Shown: one piece after another, positions 1 through 12,178 of the stretch
Layout: each line of letters begins with the position of its first letter
Numbering within the stretch: the first letter of the stretch is position 1
Source: Eopsaltria australis
Taxonomy: Eukaryota; Chordata; Aves; Passeriformes; Petroicidae
Direction: 5' to 3'
Assembly: GCA_034509425.1 (NCBI GenBank)
Contig: JAVTVJ010000072.1
Location: forward strand, 2,046,001-2,110,000
DNA length: 64,000 nt
Notes under the pieces: model-generated
The model's database searches: none
Seen by the model: only the letters and a program-made list of their open reading frames with translations
Told to the model about the DNA's origin: nothing
Program-made: the position numbers and the translations under genes

Positions 1-436
1 TGTCAGTACTGAATTACCCTCTCTTCACTACTCATCTGTTGGTAATGCAGTTTTGCATACAAAATTCAACAATAGCATGTCAATTAAATTGTTACTTAAT
101 GAGTGCTGGAAACTACTTACTCTTGCTAGGTGTCTAAAAGTTCATAGTCTAATGTAAGGTATCTGTTTTGGACTCCCTTATAGGTGACTGAGAGACTCAC
201 AGAAAGTAACTTATTTTATCTAAAATGTGGTAAAATGGAGCTTACCATAGCACTGGTTTTTAGTGATGAAAAACATCCATGGGGGTGTGTAAATTGTCAG
301 TGTATGTCTTGTGATCTCATGAGCAATGTGAGTCTGTTTGGGTGCCTGGTGTTTGTTTCAAAGTTTTATTGCTAAACTTGAGAAAGTTTGACTGAAAGAT
401 ACATCAGGAGTTCACAACTCTAATGAATTGTTAGAT

Positions 437-515
437 TTGCAGAATAATTCATGTTGGAAGGAGCCTCACAAGGTCACCTTGCCCAGCTTTACACTCAAAG
501 AAAGGTCAGGTATGT
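437..515 (-). repeat. CR1 LINE 3'-end fragment
   Basis: The stretch reads as a decayed reverse complement of an avian CR1 3' end: an 'aataattcatgttggaagga' phrase followed by 'cctcacaaggtcacc', like the usual CR1 block of 'ttggaaggaacct' and 'aggtcatct'. Only the terminal part is present and it is old. It explains part of a short + strand ORF at 451-657, which is therefore not a gene. Confidence 0.55.
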
Positions 516-2410
516 TATTTCAAAGTGTGATATTAATGTTTGGAAAGATTGCTTTTCAGCTGTGAGGCTGACAAGGCATCAGAATCAAGTATTTGCATTC
601 TCAGAGCAGAACATGGCTTTTCTGGTGTATAAACAGCTACATGGAGTCCTATCTTAGAACATGGTTGCATTTTGTTTCAGGGTTAGTAATAAATCCAAGT
701 GAAAAGAGTTCCCAGTTCTGTAGTTGCAAGAACAGCCACTAACTCCTAGTAATGTACATTGATTGGGAATATAGGGATCTGTTGGGAGATGATTAAATCA
801 AATATGCAGCTTTCATCCCACTTAAGAGTACCTATATGCAGCTTTCTCTTATTTTTAGATGCGAGCATTTCTGAATTTCTCACACATGCATCTGCTGACA
901 GTGAGAGACACTGAATTTTTTTACTGAATTTTTAATTGACTTATAAAGTATCTTAGTCACTGGAATGTAAAATTGACATAAATTCACACTGCAGAAGATG
1001 CCAGAAAGCACTAATCAGAAATTGTAGACATTTTTTCAGAAGGTGAAGACGTAATGTATCCTGCAATTTGCTTAATTTGTGTCAGTTTTAATTGCACTTC
1101 ATTTTTTGTGTTTGATAGTTGAGCTGTGCAAAACAATAAACAGATACCTGAATGAGAACAGGCTGTCATCAAGAGGTTGAGGAAGTTGATCTACAAAATA
1201 AAACGTATTTTTGTGCATTAATAATTGGTGCTCCTTACTTTGCATCAATGAAGAGAAAGATGTTAGTTAAGTTAGTAAAGGAATAATTAAACTTTTATGT
1301 TTTATAACACCTGTATGGCAACTTCTGAACTCCCTGGTTTCTAGTGTTGTATGTTAGCTGAGAATTTAACCTGATCAATATTTGAATGTTAAGTATTCTT
1401 TCCATTGCAGTGTAAAAGCCTTGTGTCAAGGAGATGTTGACTTTTCATGTGCCTTAGCCACTTGCATGTTGCTTTTTGGTCTATTTTTCTTCTAATATAT
1501 TTCTGACAAGCAGACCTGGTAGTTACAGAGGTTACAAAAAGTTTTGCAACCTCAGTCTTTTTTTACTAAGTAACACTCTCATGTGAAGAGATTTAGGAGG
1601 AAAACTAGCATTGGTAAAACTGAATTCCTATTTTTAGTATCAAAGTCAAGATCAAGCACTTTCAAAACTAGATTAACCCTTCTACATCTGAACTTTCCTA
1701 TTGTCTAAGTACACCTGTCTGGATTTGGAGGGATTTTTTATCTTCCATGAACCATCTGAAAAAAAAATGGTGTTTCAAGTAGTCAGCTGGGTTTTGGAAT
1801 AGTAGAGAGAAAGTGGCACCTCTAGGTGTTCATCCCACTTATCTCTAACACCTAAAGTGTTTGACTGACTTATGGGTCCTGTGTGAGAACCTAGCGAAGT
1901 AGCCAGAGACTTAGTGGCCAACCTTTGTGTGACTGAAGACAGGGAAATAGTATCCCATCAGAATTTGTTCTGGTAATACAGACTAAACACTGTCCTGTGT
2001 CCCTTTAATTAGGTCAGTAGGTTTTCCAAGGGCAATTAGTGAAAAAGCACTACAAGTGTTCATTGTCCCCCAAACCAGCAGAAATTACTGCATATGCAGG
2101 CTCAAATCTAGGATAATGAGGGATACTAATTTCACAGATCTGTTTTTCCTTGTAATGCCAAGTCAAAGAATCATTTCATCTCGAAAATAGTAAGATCAAG
2201 ATGCCTCAAAAATTCTAACCACAACCCATAGGTCAGCTATTCTTTCTAGTAGAATAAACTGTGGGGGGGAAATGCTTGTAAAATGCCTGTATTTCTGTTT
2301 TAATGCTGGTATCAAGAGAATCATCTTTGGTATTGCACCATGACAGCTTCATTGATCTTAGGATCACATCTCTAGATGATGATGGTAAATGTAAAGGATG
2401 CCACGTAATG

Positions 2411-2434
2411 CTTTAAGGTTTATAAACCTTAAAG
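2411..2434. repeat. Perfect 24-bp palindrome
   Basis: The two 12-base halves are exact reverse complements with no spacer. The centre reads ggtttataaacc and the outer parts are ctttaa and ttaaag. No flanking element that would explain it was recognised. It could form a cruciform, be a symmetric protein site, or be chance in AT-rich intron DNA. Confidence 0.9.
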
Positions 2435-3884
2435 TCTTTATTATAGATTTTATCAGTTTATATTCACATTCAGTATTACTTAAGATGAAATTCCAAGTGC
2501 AAGTCATAAGAGTTGCAAAATCTGGTAGAGGTGGCCCAGGAAAGCCTAGGTTCATTGTGACTTCCAAAAATAGCCAAGGGATGTGCCATTTCACTTCACT
2601 GATGTGCATTTTACACATAAGAAAGTGCCCCGACCTGCACCTTATATTTTGTTTGAGATAAACAATTTCTGTTCGATTCCATTCTTCTGCATAAGGTAGC
2701 AAGCAATTAAACTGTATCTGCTTTTCTCACTCAGAAGATTGGCATTTCAAACAATTCAATATTAATTTTCATCTCTGTTTCTCAGTATGTTCATGCTGAG
2801 AAGTGCCACTTATCTTTTGAAAATTCAGAGTTCTGATCTAAAAAGTGCATATAATTTAGTCACATATTCCATGAAATATACAAAGGTGGAAATGCAAATT
2901 TCAGAAACTGCCAAAGTACTTTTAAAAGCACTTTAAAATCCATGAGAATGGAAAAGCAGTTTTGAAAATCCAAATTTTATGACAGCCTTACAGTAACAGA
3001 TCAGTGTATCAAAACATGTTTCCAGCCTGTTCTGTATCAACTTCAATTGATGAAACAGCAAGCTAGTTTTTTTCTCTGTGAGATTCAAAATAGTGTTTTC
3101 CCCTGAAATGCATATCACCTTAAGTGATTTTCAAATGATAGAAGTGACATATATGGCATTTTTTACTAAATGCACTTTTCTTTGAAGAAACTCAAATTCC
3201 CATTCATGACATATGTCAGTGCAAGAGAGTAGAACATGGCAGGTGAATTAGCAATTGATAAAGGAAGGTAATGTAGTTTTCCTCTCACTTATGAAGACCT
3301 AGGGAATGGGTCTGAGGCACTGTAGTTTCAAAAGATGTTGGAGGTGGATCTAAGAAATGGAAAAATTTAAACCAGTATGAGGAGAAGGGATGAATGTGTA
3401 TTGATTAAATTTACACTAGCTAAAGATGGCTTTCAGTAATACTAACAGTTATTTTCTCTGTGCATCTGCATCCTTACACTCTCTAAATTTGTGCAGTTGT
3501 TTCTGCAAAATCTCATTCAGTCCTAGTTCTCAAGTTAGATGTCTGGTGAAGTGGGCACTACACAATGTCCCTCTCACCTCCTGTGGCTTTTGAGAGGTAT
3601 GTCCACTTCTATTTTAGTGTCCCCAACATTTTCTTCATGTTTCAGAGTGCTTGAAAAGGAAAAATGTTAAGGACAAAACCGAAACACTGTTCACAAAGGT
3701 GACACTGGTAGAAAATTCCGATTGCAGGTACCTAAACTATGTCCTTGCATGGGAGGACTAATTGTAGGCTAACACAGAAGTAAAATACCTGCAAATATGC
3801 AACACATATGTTTGTCATCATCTATTAGATTAAAAAAGGCACCATAGAATGTCTCATTTTCACCAGATAAAAATGTGACAGTTA

Positions 3885-4345
3885 TGGTTTAGAAATGGCA
3901 TTCCTTAATTTAGTGCTCCCACTAAAGTGAAAAACCACAAGCTGCTTCCCTGTCCCCATCCCCTCCAGTGAGAGACAAATGGCAGGCATACCAAGCAGAG
4001 ATAAGAATAATTTACTGGAAACCACAATGAGATAAGAAAACAGACAGTAACAGCAACAGAGTTGATAACAAAAAGATAAAAAATTCATACAAAAAGAAGG
4101 CATCTTACTGGCAAAAATTGCTCTCTGAGCGGGACAGTGAACAAAACATGTGCAAAACATGCCCATGCGCACACTTTCTCCCTCAAGCCTGAGGCAGTGA
4201 TAGTATCTAATAGTACCATATCCCAGCCACACACACACAGCTTCAGGCTCTGCCCCATCACGGCTACTACAAAAAATCAACTCTGCCCTTGGCCAAAACA
4301 ATGACAGCAACAAAGGTAGAAGATACCAGAGAGTGTTCAAAGAAT
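3885..4345 (-). mobile_element. Probable solo LTR of an avian endogenous retrovirus
   Basis: On the minus strand this block contains the run 'ttatctcattgtggtttcca' followed by 'gtaaattattcttatctctg' and, about 60 bases later, a 'cactggaggggatgggga' segment. I recognise this arrangement from 3' parts of bird ERV LTRs. A minus-strand ORF of 152 codons (3882-4340) runs through it but reads as hydrophobic, low-information protein and is best explained as LTR sequence. No internal retroviral genes (gag, pol, env) are seen on either side, which fits a solo or truncated LTR. The edges are approximate and the family assignment is from memory. Confidence 0.55.
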
Positions 4346-6173
4346 ATAGGATTAGGAAAGATTGTGGACGTGTGGGTTCTTACAACTGACATTTTAACTA
4401 AATCTCAATGCAGTTAAATTGAATTTAGTTTTTCTTTCTATTCCTGACCATTAGGTGCTTACACAATATTTCTGGTTCTTAGCTCTTGCCCGGTATGGGC
4501 AGAAGGTGATGGTACTTCTTTGTTGGGTTGTATGCACTCTGTGCCAAAATACCTGTATGCATGTGTTAGTTTAGTCTTTGACAGATACAAAAAAAGGCAG
4601 TCAGTCACATATTGTTGATTTCTGCATGCCATCTTGAGAGGCTTCTGTTTTCTTAAAATATACTTCTTCATGAAGTACTTTGATGTACGATTTCTTTGCT
4701 TGCAAGAACCAAGTCATACCCTGGTTGTTTCCTTTATTTATTATGGTTTTAGTGTTAAAGGCCCTTGTTTCAGATAACACTATTAAGACTTCAAATATCC
4801 TCTCAATTACAGAAAACAGAATAATGATTTTTTGCTCCAGCCTTTGCAAATGAGTGCTTGTGTTTCCTGATCAATATTGTGCCTTTATGTGTATGTAGTA
4901 TCTCTCAAAAGGTAGTGGCTGGGACTGGCTGGAAGCACTGTCACTGTGTTTTAGGTTTCTGGTCACTTATGGACTTCTATTTTTGTTGTTGGTTAAATAA
5001 GTCTCAGAAAAAATCCTCTTCCACTCCTACTTAACAAGCAGTATTTTAAAAATCAAAATCTGCTGTTTCATGCTTACAGCTGATGGGGTTGAACAGCAGC
5101 AGTTTTGTAATACACAGTTACAAAATACTAAAAGGGAAACAAATTCTCATCATCTGAGATAAGTGAGGGAATAATCAATTTGCTGAGGGGCCTTATTATC
5201 ATAATTCCATAAGGTAAGACTGGGATTCTGCTGCTTAATATCTCGATGGGCTCAATTAAACAAAAGTAAAGAAATGTAGTTTTCCTCCCAAGGAAAGCCT
5301 AAAGAACCCTTAGAATCAGCTTCAAAGCCCCATTGATCTCTCCATGGCATCTCTATAAAATTACTTGAAATCTGGTATTACTGATACAATCTTCAGTGTT
5401 ACTATGTTTTTCATTTTCCTTTTGCTTCCTCTTGTGGCTGTGTTATGCAAGAGGTTGTGTGAACACAAAAAAGATTCAATGACTACCCCCTAGAGTTAAC
5501 AATTTTATATATGTATAATGTATGATGCTTTATAATGATAGATTGGACTTCAGGAATTGACCTACAAAAGCATTAATATGCATTAGTGCTTAAATTCATG
5601 CTTTTTGTATAGATATGTGGTATGAGTAGTGCAATTTGAAAGATCAGGTTAAGACAAAAGAAAACAGCATGTTGTTAGCACTTAGAATTGAAGGCCTTTA
5701 TTTTTTTAAAAAGGAACTAGATAATTGAATATTTTAGATATGATCACTCCAGTATTCCAGAATGAAGATTTTAAGCAAACATAATCAGAGAAACACCTTT
5801 AAAGAGACATTTTTGAGAATTTTCAGTAGATTGTTGAGCCCTACCTTACAAAAAGAAATGGAAATAAAACCTACCTTTTATTGCTGATATAAACCTTGAT
5901 CAATGAGCAGGGAAGTAATCAACAATGAAATTCAAAGCTGCTTGTCTTTATGGTCTCAGCTGTTAAGTAATTGTTAACAGTCTGGGTTACATATACTATG
6001 AAAATCCTTTGGTCACTAGATGATATTGTGCCAGTTTACTTCCTTTTAAGCCTCCATGTAAGCCTAGAAAATTAAGTTGACTGGGCAGTTTAAGAAAATA
6101 CACTTAAAAAATAAAGTAACCTTTTCAGGTTGTAGGGAAGACTTCAGTCTGCAAGTGCAATAAAGACAAAATT

Positions 6174-7185
6174 TGGTATTACTGGATCTGTTTGGCTTGG
6201 AAGGAGCTTCCAGAGGTCAAGCTGGTCCAGTAACAGAAGGTTGCTTAGGACTTTGTCCAGCTGATGGGATGGAGATTCCTCAACCTCCCTGGGCAACCTG
6301 TTCTGTTGTTTTTATCACCACCATAGCAAAATTAGTCTTCCTTTTATCAGTTGGAATTTCCTGTGTTCCAGCATGTCTTTTGCTTCTTTTTCTTAGACTG
6401 TGGAACTTTTAAGATGACCCCATCTTCTCCACACCATTCCATTAAGTAGTTGTAAACAATAGCAAGATCTCTCTGTAACCTTTCTTTAAGACCCAGACAA
6501 TGCAGTTCTTGTCTCCCATGTGTTCCAGTCCCCCAGCTGTCTTTGTGGTGCTCCACCGAACTTGTTCCAGTATTTCTGCAATTCCTTTTTGTACTGGGCA
6601 GAAAAAAACTGCATGTGACATTCTAGATGTAGTCTAGATGCGGAATTGTTTGAGTGAGAGGAAGAATCATATCTGTGTTGTGTTGGCTGGACTCCATCTA
6701 ATACAGCCCAGGATGTCATTGGCCTTCTGCACTGCAAGGGCACATTCTGGCCTCATGCTCAGCTTGTCTGCCAGCCCTTCTGGGTTTCAGAGGGTTTTTT
6801 TAAAAGCTTGCTTTCCAACCAGTCAACACCCATCTGTGTGCTGGTACAGGGGCTTACTTAATCTTGAGTGCATTTGCCTTTGTTGGAACTTTGAGTTTCC
6901 TGTTCAGCTGTCCCATCTGAATAGCAGTCCTGCCCTCCAGTGTACTGACTATTTCTCTCAATATCACATAGTCCACAGTCTTTCTTTCTGCCATCATTCA
7001 GGCTGTTAATGAAGATGTGAAACAGTCTTGCCCCCAGTACCACCATCTGTGGGACACCTCTAGTAACCATCTGCCAGCTGGGTTTCGTACTGGCAAGGAA
7101 GACCTTTTGTCCAGCAAGTTTCCTGCCCAGCATATCATCTATTTATCTGGTCAAAATCTCAGTAAGGACACTATGGAGTAAGAGT
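6174..7185 (-). mobile_element. CR1 LINE fragment with decayed reverse transcriptase end
   Basis: The + strand reads as the reverse complement of an avian CR1 3' third. Phrases such as 'tcaacctccctgggcaacct', 'aatacagcccaggatgtcat', 'tggccttctgcactgcaagg' and 'ctgttaatgaagatgtgaaa' follow the CR1 order. On the minus strand the ORF at 6858-7133 retains a reverse-transcriptase stretch, SWQMVTRGVPQMVVLGARLF followed by HIFINSLNDG, matching the CR1 block that normally reads GVPQGS, VLGP, LF and FINDL. The catalytic Asp pair region is broken and there are frameshifts, so it is a dead copy. It accounts for all small ORFs between 6173 and 7133. Confidence 0.93.
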
Positions 7186-7535
7186 AAACTGGCACATTTG
7201 TTACTTCAAGCAGCGTAAACTCTGTAATTCCTAAATTAGAAGTGGAAAAACACAATTTAAATGTCTTTAACCTCAATGACATCATTGCAGATGCTTAAGT
7301 TACTTCAGGACAAGGTTCACCAAATTTTGAACTACAGTTTCAGTGTGACAGTAGATAAGCTTCAGGGAATAACCATCTTATTGTGGAATCAGGGCCATAA
7401 TAGGATAATTGTAACTAAATTCACTTAAACACAGAATTTTGCTTTATTTACCAGAGGGAATTGTAATAGTAGCTCAAATTGTTGCATTTTTAGTAAGGCA
7501 CTGTACTTGAAGATTTTAAAAGGGGAATACTATGG

Positions 7536-7752
7536 AATGTCATAGAATATCCTGAGTTAGAAGAGACCTGCAAGGATCTAACTCCTGGCCCTGGACAGGA
7601 CAATCCCCATTAGTCACACCACATGCCTGAGGACATTGTCCAAACACGTCTTGAGCTCTGTCAGGCTTGGTGCTGTGACCACTTCCCTGGGGAGCCTGTT
7701 CCAGTGACTGACCACCCTCTGGGTGAAGAACCTTTTCCTAACATGTAACTTC
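7536..7752 (-). mobile_element. CR1 LINE 3'-end fragment
   Basis: This is a well-preserved reverse complement of the CR1 3' end: 'catagaatatcctgagttag', then 'aactcctggccctggacagg', 'tgtcaggcttggtgctgtga', 'ccacttccctggggagcctg' and 'ctgggtgaagaaccttttcc'. Little has been lost, so it is probably younger than the neighbouring CR1 at 6174-7185. It is of a different CR1 subtype, judged by its different 3' wording. Confidence 0.95.
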
Positions 7753-8110
7753 ATCTTTGGAATTGATTACTTTCAAATCAGTGGAAAGAAATGTAGTTTC
7801 TCTAGTGTTCAATAGTGATGCCGATTATTAAACTAATCACATGTAGATGAATAGATTCTGATCTGATACATAATTCAATTGTATAGCAATAACATGAATT
7901 TTAAATTATTTCAGACACATGGAAAAAATGGTTGTAAGAAACGTAATCAAAACACTCTTATGTACAAAGGCATTTTTATTCTTGCCTTTAAAATAACTTA
8001 CTTCAGCTTCACCTCTGAATATCAACTGCAAAAGTATCTGCATATTAAATTGATGTAGAGTGTCTTTAACTTAATCTTTATTTATATTAATATATACACA
8101 CTACAACACC

Positions 8111-8132
8111 ATGTGTGTGCGTGTGTGTGTGG
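8111..8132. repeat. (GT)n microsatellite
   Basis: A short dinucleotide run of TG units interrupted by one GC, followed by further TGTGTG a few bases on. Simple-sequence repeat only. Confidence 0.85.
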
Positions 8133-9218
8133 TACTGTGTGTGTTTATATGTATTTGATTAGGTTTTATTCCAGCCTTTTACCTGCACCAAAGAGGAAGA
8201 GAAGCTGTATTGAGAAGTACACATGCATATAGAAAATTATTCTCTTCATGTAAAACACACATTGTATTGTGGCATACAATTGCGACAACTAGAAGAAAAT
8301 CTTGTTGCTGTCATCTTAATCATCTCATGGGAGCTAGAAGGAATTTTTCCATCAAGTTCCTGAGAAGCAGGATTCAACTCAGAGTAACAAAGCAGCATTA
8401 TTAAAACAGAGTAAGTGGGCTGCATAGATACTAATCACCATTACAATGCCAAACAATGGTAAGGCCTACTTTAAATCAATTCATTAAATAGGAGAGTAAA
8501 GTGAAAATACAAGTTCTTACCATGTTAATAACATCTGGGTAAAATTCTTCGGTGCCTGATGGTAAATTAAGAACTGAATTTCTGTTTTCAGTCATGGCAT
8601 AGGCATTAAATGGACTGTTTTAAAGGACTAATAGTTTATTATGAAAAACAGAGTTGGATGGCAATTAATTCACTTTAATCCTTTGAAAATGTACTTACCC
8701 CATTAAGTATATTTAATAGAAATAAATTCATGTTAAATATATAATCCACTTCATTTTTTAATAGTGGAATTCCTATTTTCACTCTTAAAATTATAGGTTC
8801 TCAGCTGATTGAGTTAGCATATTTAGGAGACTACAGTTCCCTAACCTAACACCTGGTAATTCACTGTGAAGCACTCAGTGACACAGTATCCTCCTGCATC
8901 TAGGTTCTATCCAGCCCTTCATCAACACATCACATCTACATTGAATCAGCACTCCCTTACTGTTTCCTTTTACAGACAAGTTTCATTAAACACAACAAAC
9001 TCAAATGAGTCAGATGAGCAGCCGACCCGAGAGGTGAAAAACTCTGACTTGCGCCAGTAATGCTTATGAGGCTCAAAATGATAAATTTTCACACTTGCAT
9101 ACTGGAGGTCTGCCCCTGGCCTGAAAGTTGTTTTGTTTTGTAGAATCCAGCCACCATTAATCCTATCTTAGTATTATTGCACCATTGTAAACTGCTGCTT
9201 TACTATAAAGCCTCCTTC

Positions 9219-9240
9219 CCCCTCCCTCCCTCCCTCCCTC
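9219..9240. repeat. (CCCT)n microsatellite
   Basis: Five or more CCCT/CCTC units in tandem at the end of a pyrimidine-rich run, directly followed by an A-rich stretch. Simple-sequence repeat. Confidence 0.85.
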
Positions 9241-10991
9241 AAAAATCAAACGAAAACAAAACAACTAGTTTTGGGAATTCATGTCTAACTGGAAAACTAA
9301 AATAGCAAAACAGATAAGCTGTCTTGGACAGACAAAAGCAGGGTCCTTTGGAATATAATGGTATCAGATAGTCTGGCAAGCTGGCATGTATAATTTCTCT
9401 TTATTGGTATTAAATCTTCAGCAGCTAAAGGTGTTATCCTCTGCTGTACAGTTCTGCACCACAATGTCTAAATCAAGCCCCAAAGAAAAGGCCATGTCTC
9501 CTTCTCTCTTGTGAGCCACTAACAATCTGAAATACCAAGTACATCACAAGCAAAGCCTTTGAGACAGGGGGTTCTGAGGATGGATTTTTGTGCATTATCC
9601 ACTGTAGTTGAATCCATTCTTTTGCCTTGGGATTGAATATGTATATGCCTTATACTGAAAAGCTCAGCCTCTTCCTAGGGAGCCTGAAATTCATCTCATT
9701 CAGTTGTAGCCCTGTTCAAGCATCTTTACTTCACTAGGACTTCTCTGACAAGCTGTACTCAGCTTACAGAAACTTCAAAGCTGAGGCAAAGTTATTAAAA
9801 AGAAAGAGAAAAGACCTGCACCTCTAGTTCAATCTTCAAACAATACAAAAATCGATTAAGAGTCAGAGATTAGCTTCGTTGTAACCCTTCCCGCATTCTT
9901 GTGAAAATTTAACGCTGTCTCTTTCCTTCCTCATTTTATTCTAAAATCTACTAAAACCTTGAGAAATCAGTAACTGTTAGTCTGGCAATATTAATAACAA
10001 GCTGCAGTTTGGAGCCCTGTGGCTAGAGATTACTTGTAGAGGCGCCACCAAAGTAAACAAAATAAGAGAATGAAATTATTTACAAAACAAACAACTAAAA
10101 AAACAGATCTTGAAGCTGGAAGAGTTCCTTTGCTTCAGCCATTCATGAGGAGAAATGCACTACATCTTAGGTGACTTCTTAAGTTGGACACTGGCCTGTC
10201 TTGCCTTGGTTTCTGTGATGATGAATGAATAATCACATGTGGCTTTGTCATTGTGAGGGACAATTAGTGTGCAGAAAATGTCTAGACATCACCCACCTAA
10301 AGGAATTCTAAAAAGCACATCATTATTACAAAATTGATGGAAGTACTTTCAGAAGCAGTGGTACTAATTTGAAAGTTAGGACAGCATGGGCTTTTTAACC
10401 AGTCCTGGGGCATAGCCTAGACTAGATTGCAGCGAGAACCCAGGAGAAAGCGTCCAACGTGAGCTGTTCACACACTCATCTTCCTGGAAAGAACAGCACT
10501 TTTGAGTATTGGCCCATCAGTGTGGCATAACTCTTGCAGGATGGGTAAGTCAGGGCAGGCACTTGGCCATGGGTCCATGGCAGCAGCTGACCCAGGAGCC
10601 AAGTCATCTGAAGGCTGTGAACAAAGAGAAGGAATATTCCATGGATTATGAAGAGGAGTGGAGGAAGATAAAATGTCTCAGCTCTCTGCTTCACCTGATC
10701 CTGAAAGAAAGGGAGCGGACAACAGCAAGTAAGAAAAGGAGAATGGTGGTCAAGGAATTGTGCAATTAGAAAATACAAGGAAAACATTCAGAGACCTGGA
10801 TCTGGGAATTCATATTGTGAATCTGCCATTTCTCATCTACGTTTTTTCCTTGGACCTCTTTTTTTCCGCTTTCTTTCAAATACCAGGAAGTTAAGCAGTT
10901 CATTCCTTTTGCAAGATCATATTATGTTCCAACAAGTATTGCACTTATTTACAAGCTAAAAGGGTACTTCATTTAAGGAGTATATTTACAG

Positions 10992-12178
10992 GGCCCAGAA
11001 CCACAGAGTCTACAAGCAAAGGTCTCAAGCCATTATGATCCTGAAAAAGATGCAGAGTATTATCAAAAGCAGCTGCCATATTTTGACTGCAGGAGTTTTG
11101 AAAATAAGCTCTGTGTGCAGGTTCCTGCCAGCCATCATTCTGAGCCCACTAAACCAATACATTTGCAGAATCAGCTGAAATTCACCAGTTTTTCCATGGG
11201 GAAACCAACTGCTGCTGAATCAACTGATAGGCCTGTCAGTAAAAAACACTATGAGCTAATCCCCCAAGTTACAGCTCCACCTCCTACTCCTTCAAAACAC
11301 AGCATACACAACCTCCGTCAATTGATAGTCCTGTCCTATCTCTCCCAGCACATCACAAGCCTCCACTTTCTGAAGTTTACTCTGTGCCTGACCCTCTTCC
11401 ACCTCAGAATAAGCCAGTAATTTTCAGATCCTCTAGAGAGGGCACAGCGCTGTTCACTCTTTATCCTCAGAAAAGCTTCCCTGACAAAGGCCCTGTTAAA
11501 GGAACTAACTGATTCAGAAAACACTCACTCCTTCTTACAACTGATTTACAGTAAAACCTTATCTAGTGCTGCAAGGCCCTTTGAGCACAAGTTTGGAAGT
11601 CCTAAACCCAAACAAAATCTCTTGACAAATGAAGTTCGACATAAATCGCGGTCACCATCAGAATCTCCCAGTTCTCACCAACCAGTTTCAAAAGCACATA
11701 GCTCATTGCAGCTTCCCAAGCTTGGCAGTGCAATGGATACAATACCTTCAGTGAACAGGTTCAACAAGCCTAAATATCAATCCAATGATGTTAATGCTGT
11801 TCTGAGGCCATTCCTATGAGCCCTTCAACACTCAAGGATGAGAAGGAAGACCACAGATACACTCTTGCAGCCCACAGCTATGGTGGTGTATTCAGATCTA
11901 TAGGGACTGGAGGCTATATTCCAGATGGACTAGAGCAGGAAATCTGTTTCAAAATCTGCAGAGATAGTGGTATACTTCCACTTCTGGTCAAAGAGAAAAG
12001 TAAAATGCTTCTTAGTCCTTCAGTAATGTCAGGGCCTCATGGATTAACATTCCTGAAATCAGTGGAGCTGTGCCTGATGTACTGTGACTCCAAAACCTGT
12101 CGGAACAAGTCCCTTCCTGGGGATCCACGCTATCTCATTGAAGGAAACTGTTTCTCAGTCCCAACTGACCATTTATAA
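10992..12178 (+). pseudogene. TJP1: Processed pseudogene of TJP1 (ZO-1) C-terminus
   Basis: This intron-free block spells the C-terminal third of tight-junction scaffold ZO-1 in broken frames. From 10992: EPQSLQ, SSHYDPEKDAEYYQKQLPYF and SFENK. Another frame near 11312-11509 gives PPQNKP and LYPQKSFPDK. From 11571: ARPFEHKFGSPK and later NKPKYQ. At 11816-12178 the end of the ZU5 domain follows: IPDGLEQEICFKICRDSGIL, LLSP, SGPHGLTFLKSVEL, LPGDPRYL and a stop after TDHL, where ZO-1 itself ends. At least three frameshifts, in-frame stops (for example TGA at 11510-11512, at a remembered Arg codon) and internal deletions in the ZU5 region make it non-coding. PDZ, SH3 and guanylate-kinase regions are absent, so it is 5'-truncated. 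No poly(A) tract is seen after the stop. Identification rests on remembered ZO-1 sequence; the order of at least eight matching blocks makes it secure. Confidence 0.92.

Noticed and set aside
3882..4340. 152-codon minus-strand ORF as a membrane protein gene
   Set aside because: Hydrophobic content follows from T-rich LTR sequence; the block is better explained as an ERV LTR.
6858..7133. Minus-strand ORF with reverse-transcriptase motifs as an active gene
   Set aside because: It is a truncated, frameshifted CR1 remnant lacking most of the RT and the endonuclease.
10509..10769. ORF of 86 codons just upstream of the TJP1 copy, as a possible extension of it
   Set aside because: Its translation shows no ZO-1 similarity that I can recognise and there is no other family signal; probably chance.
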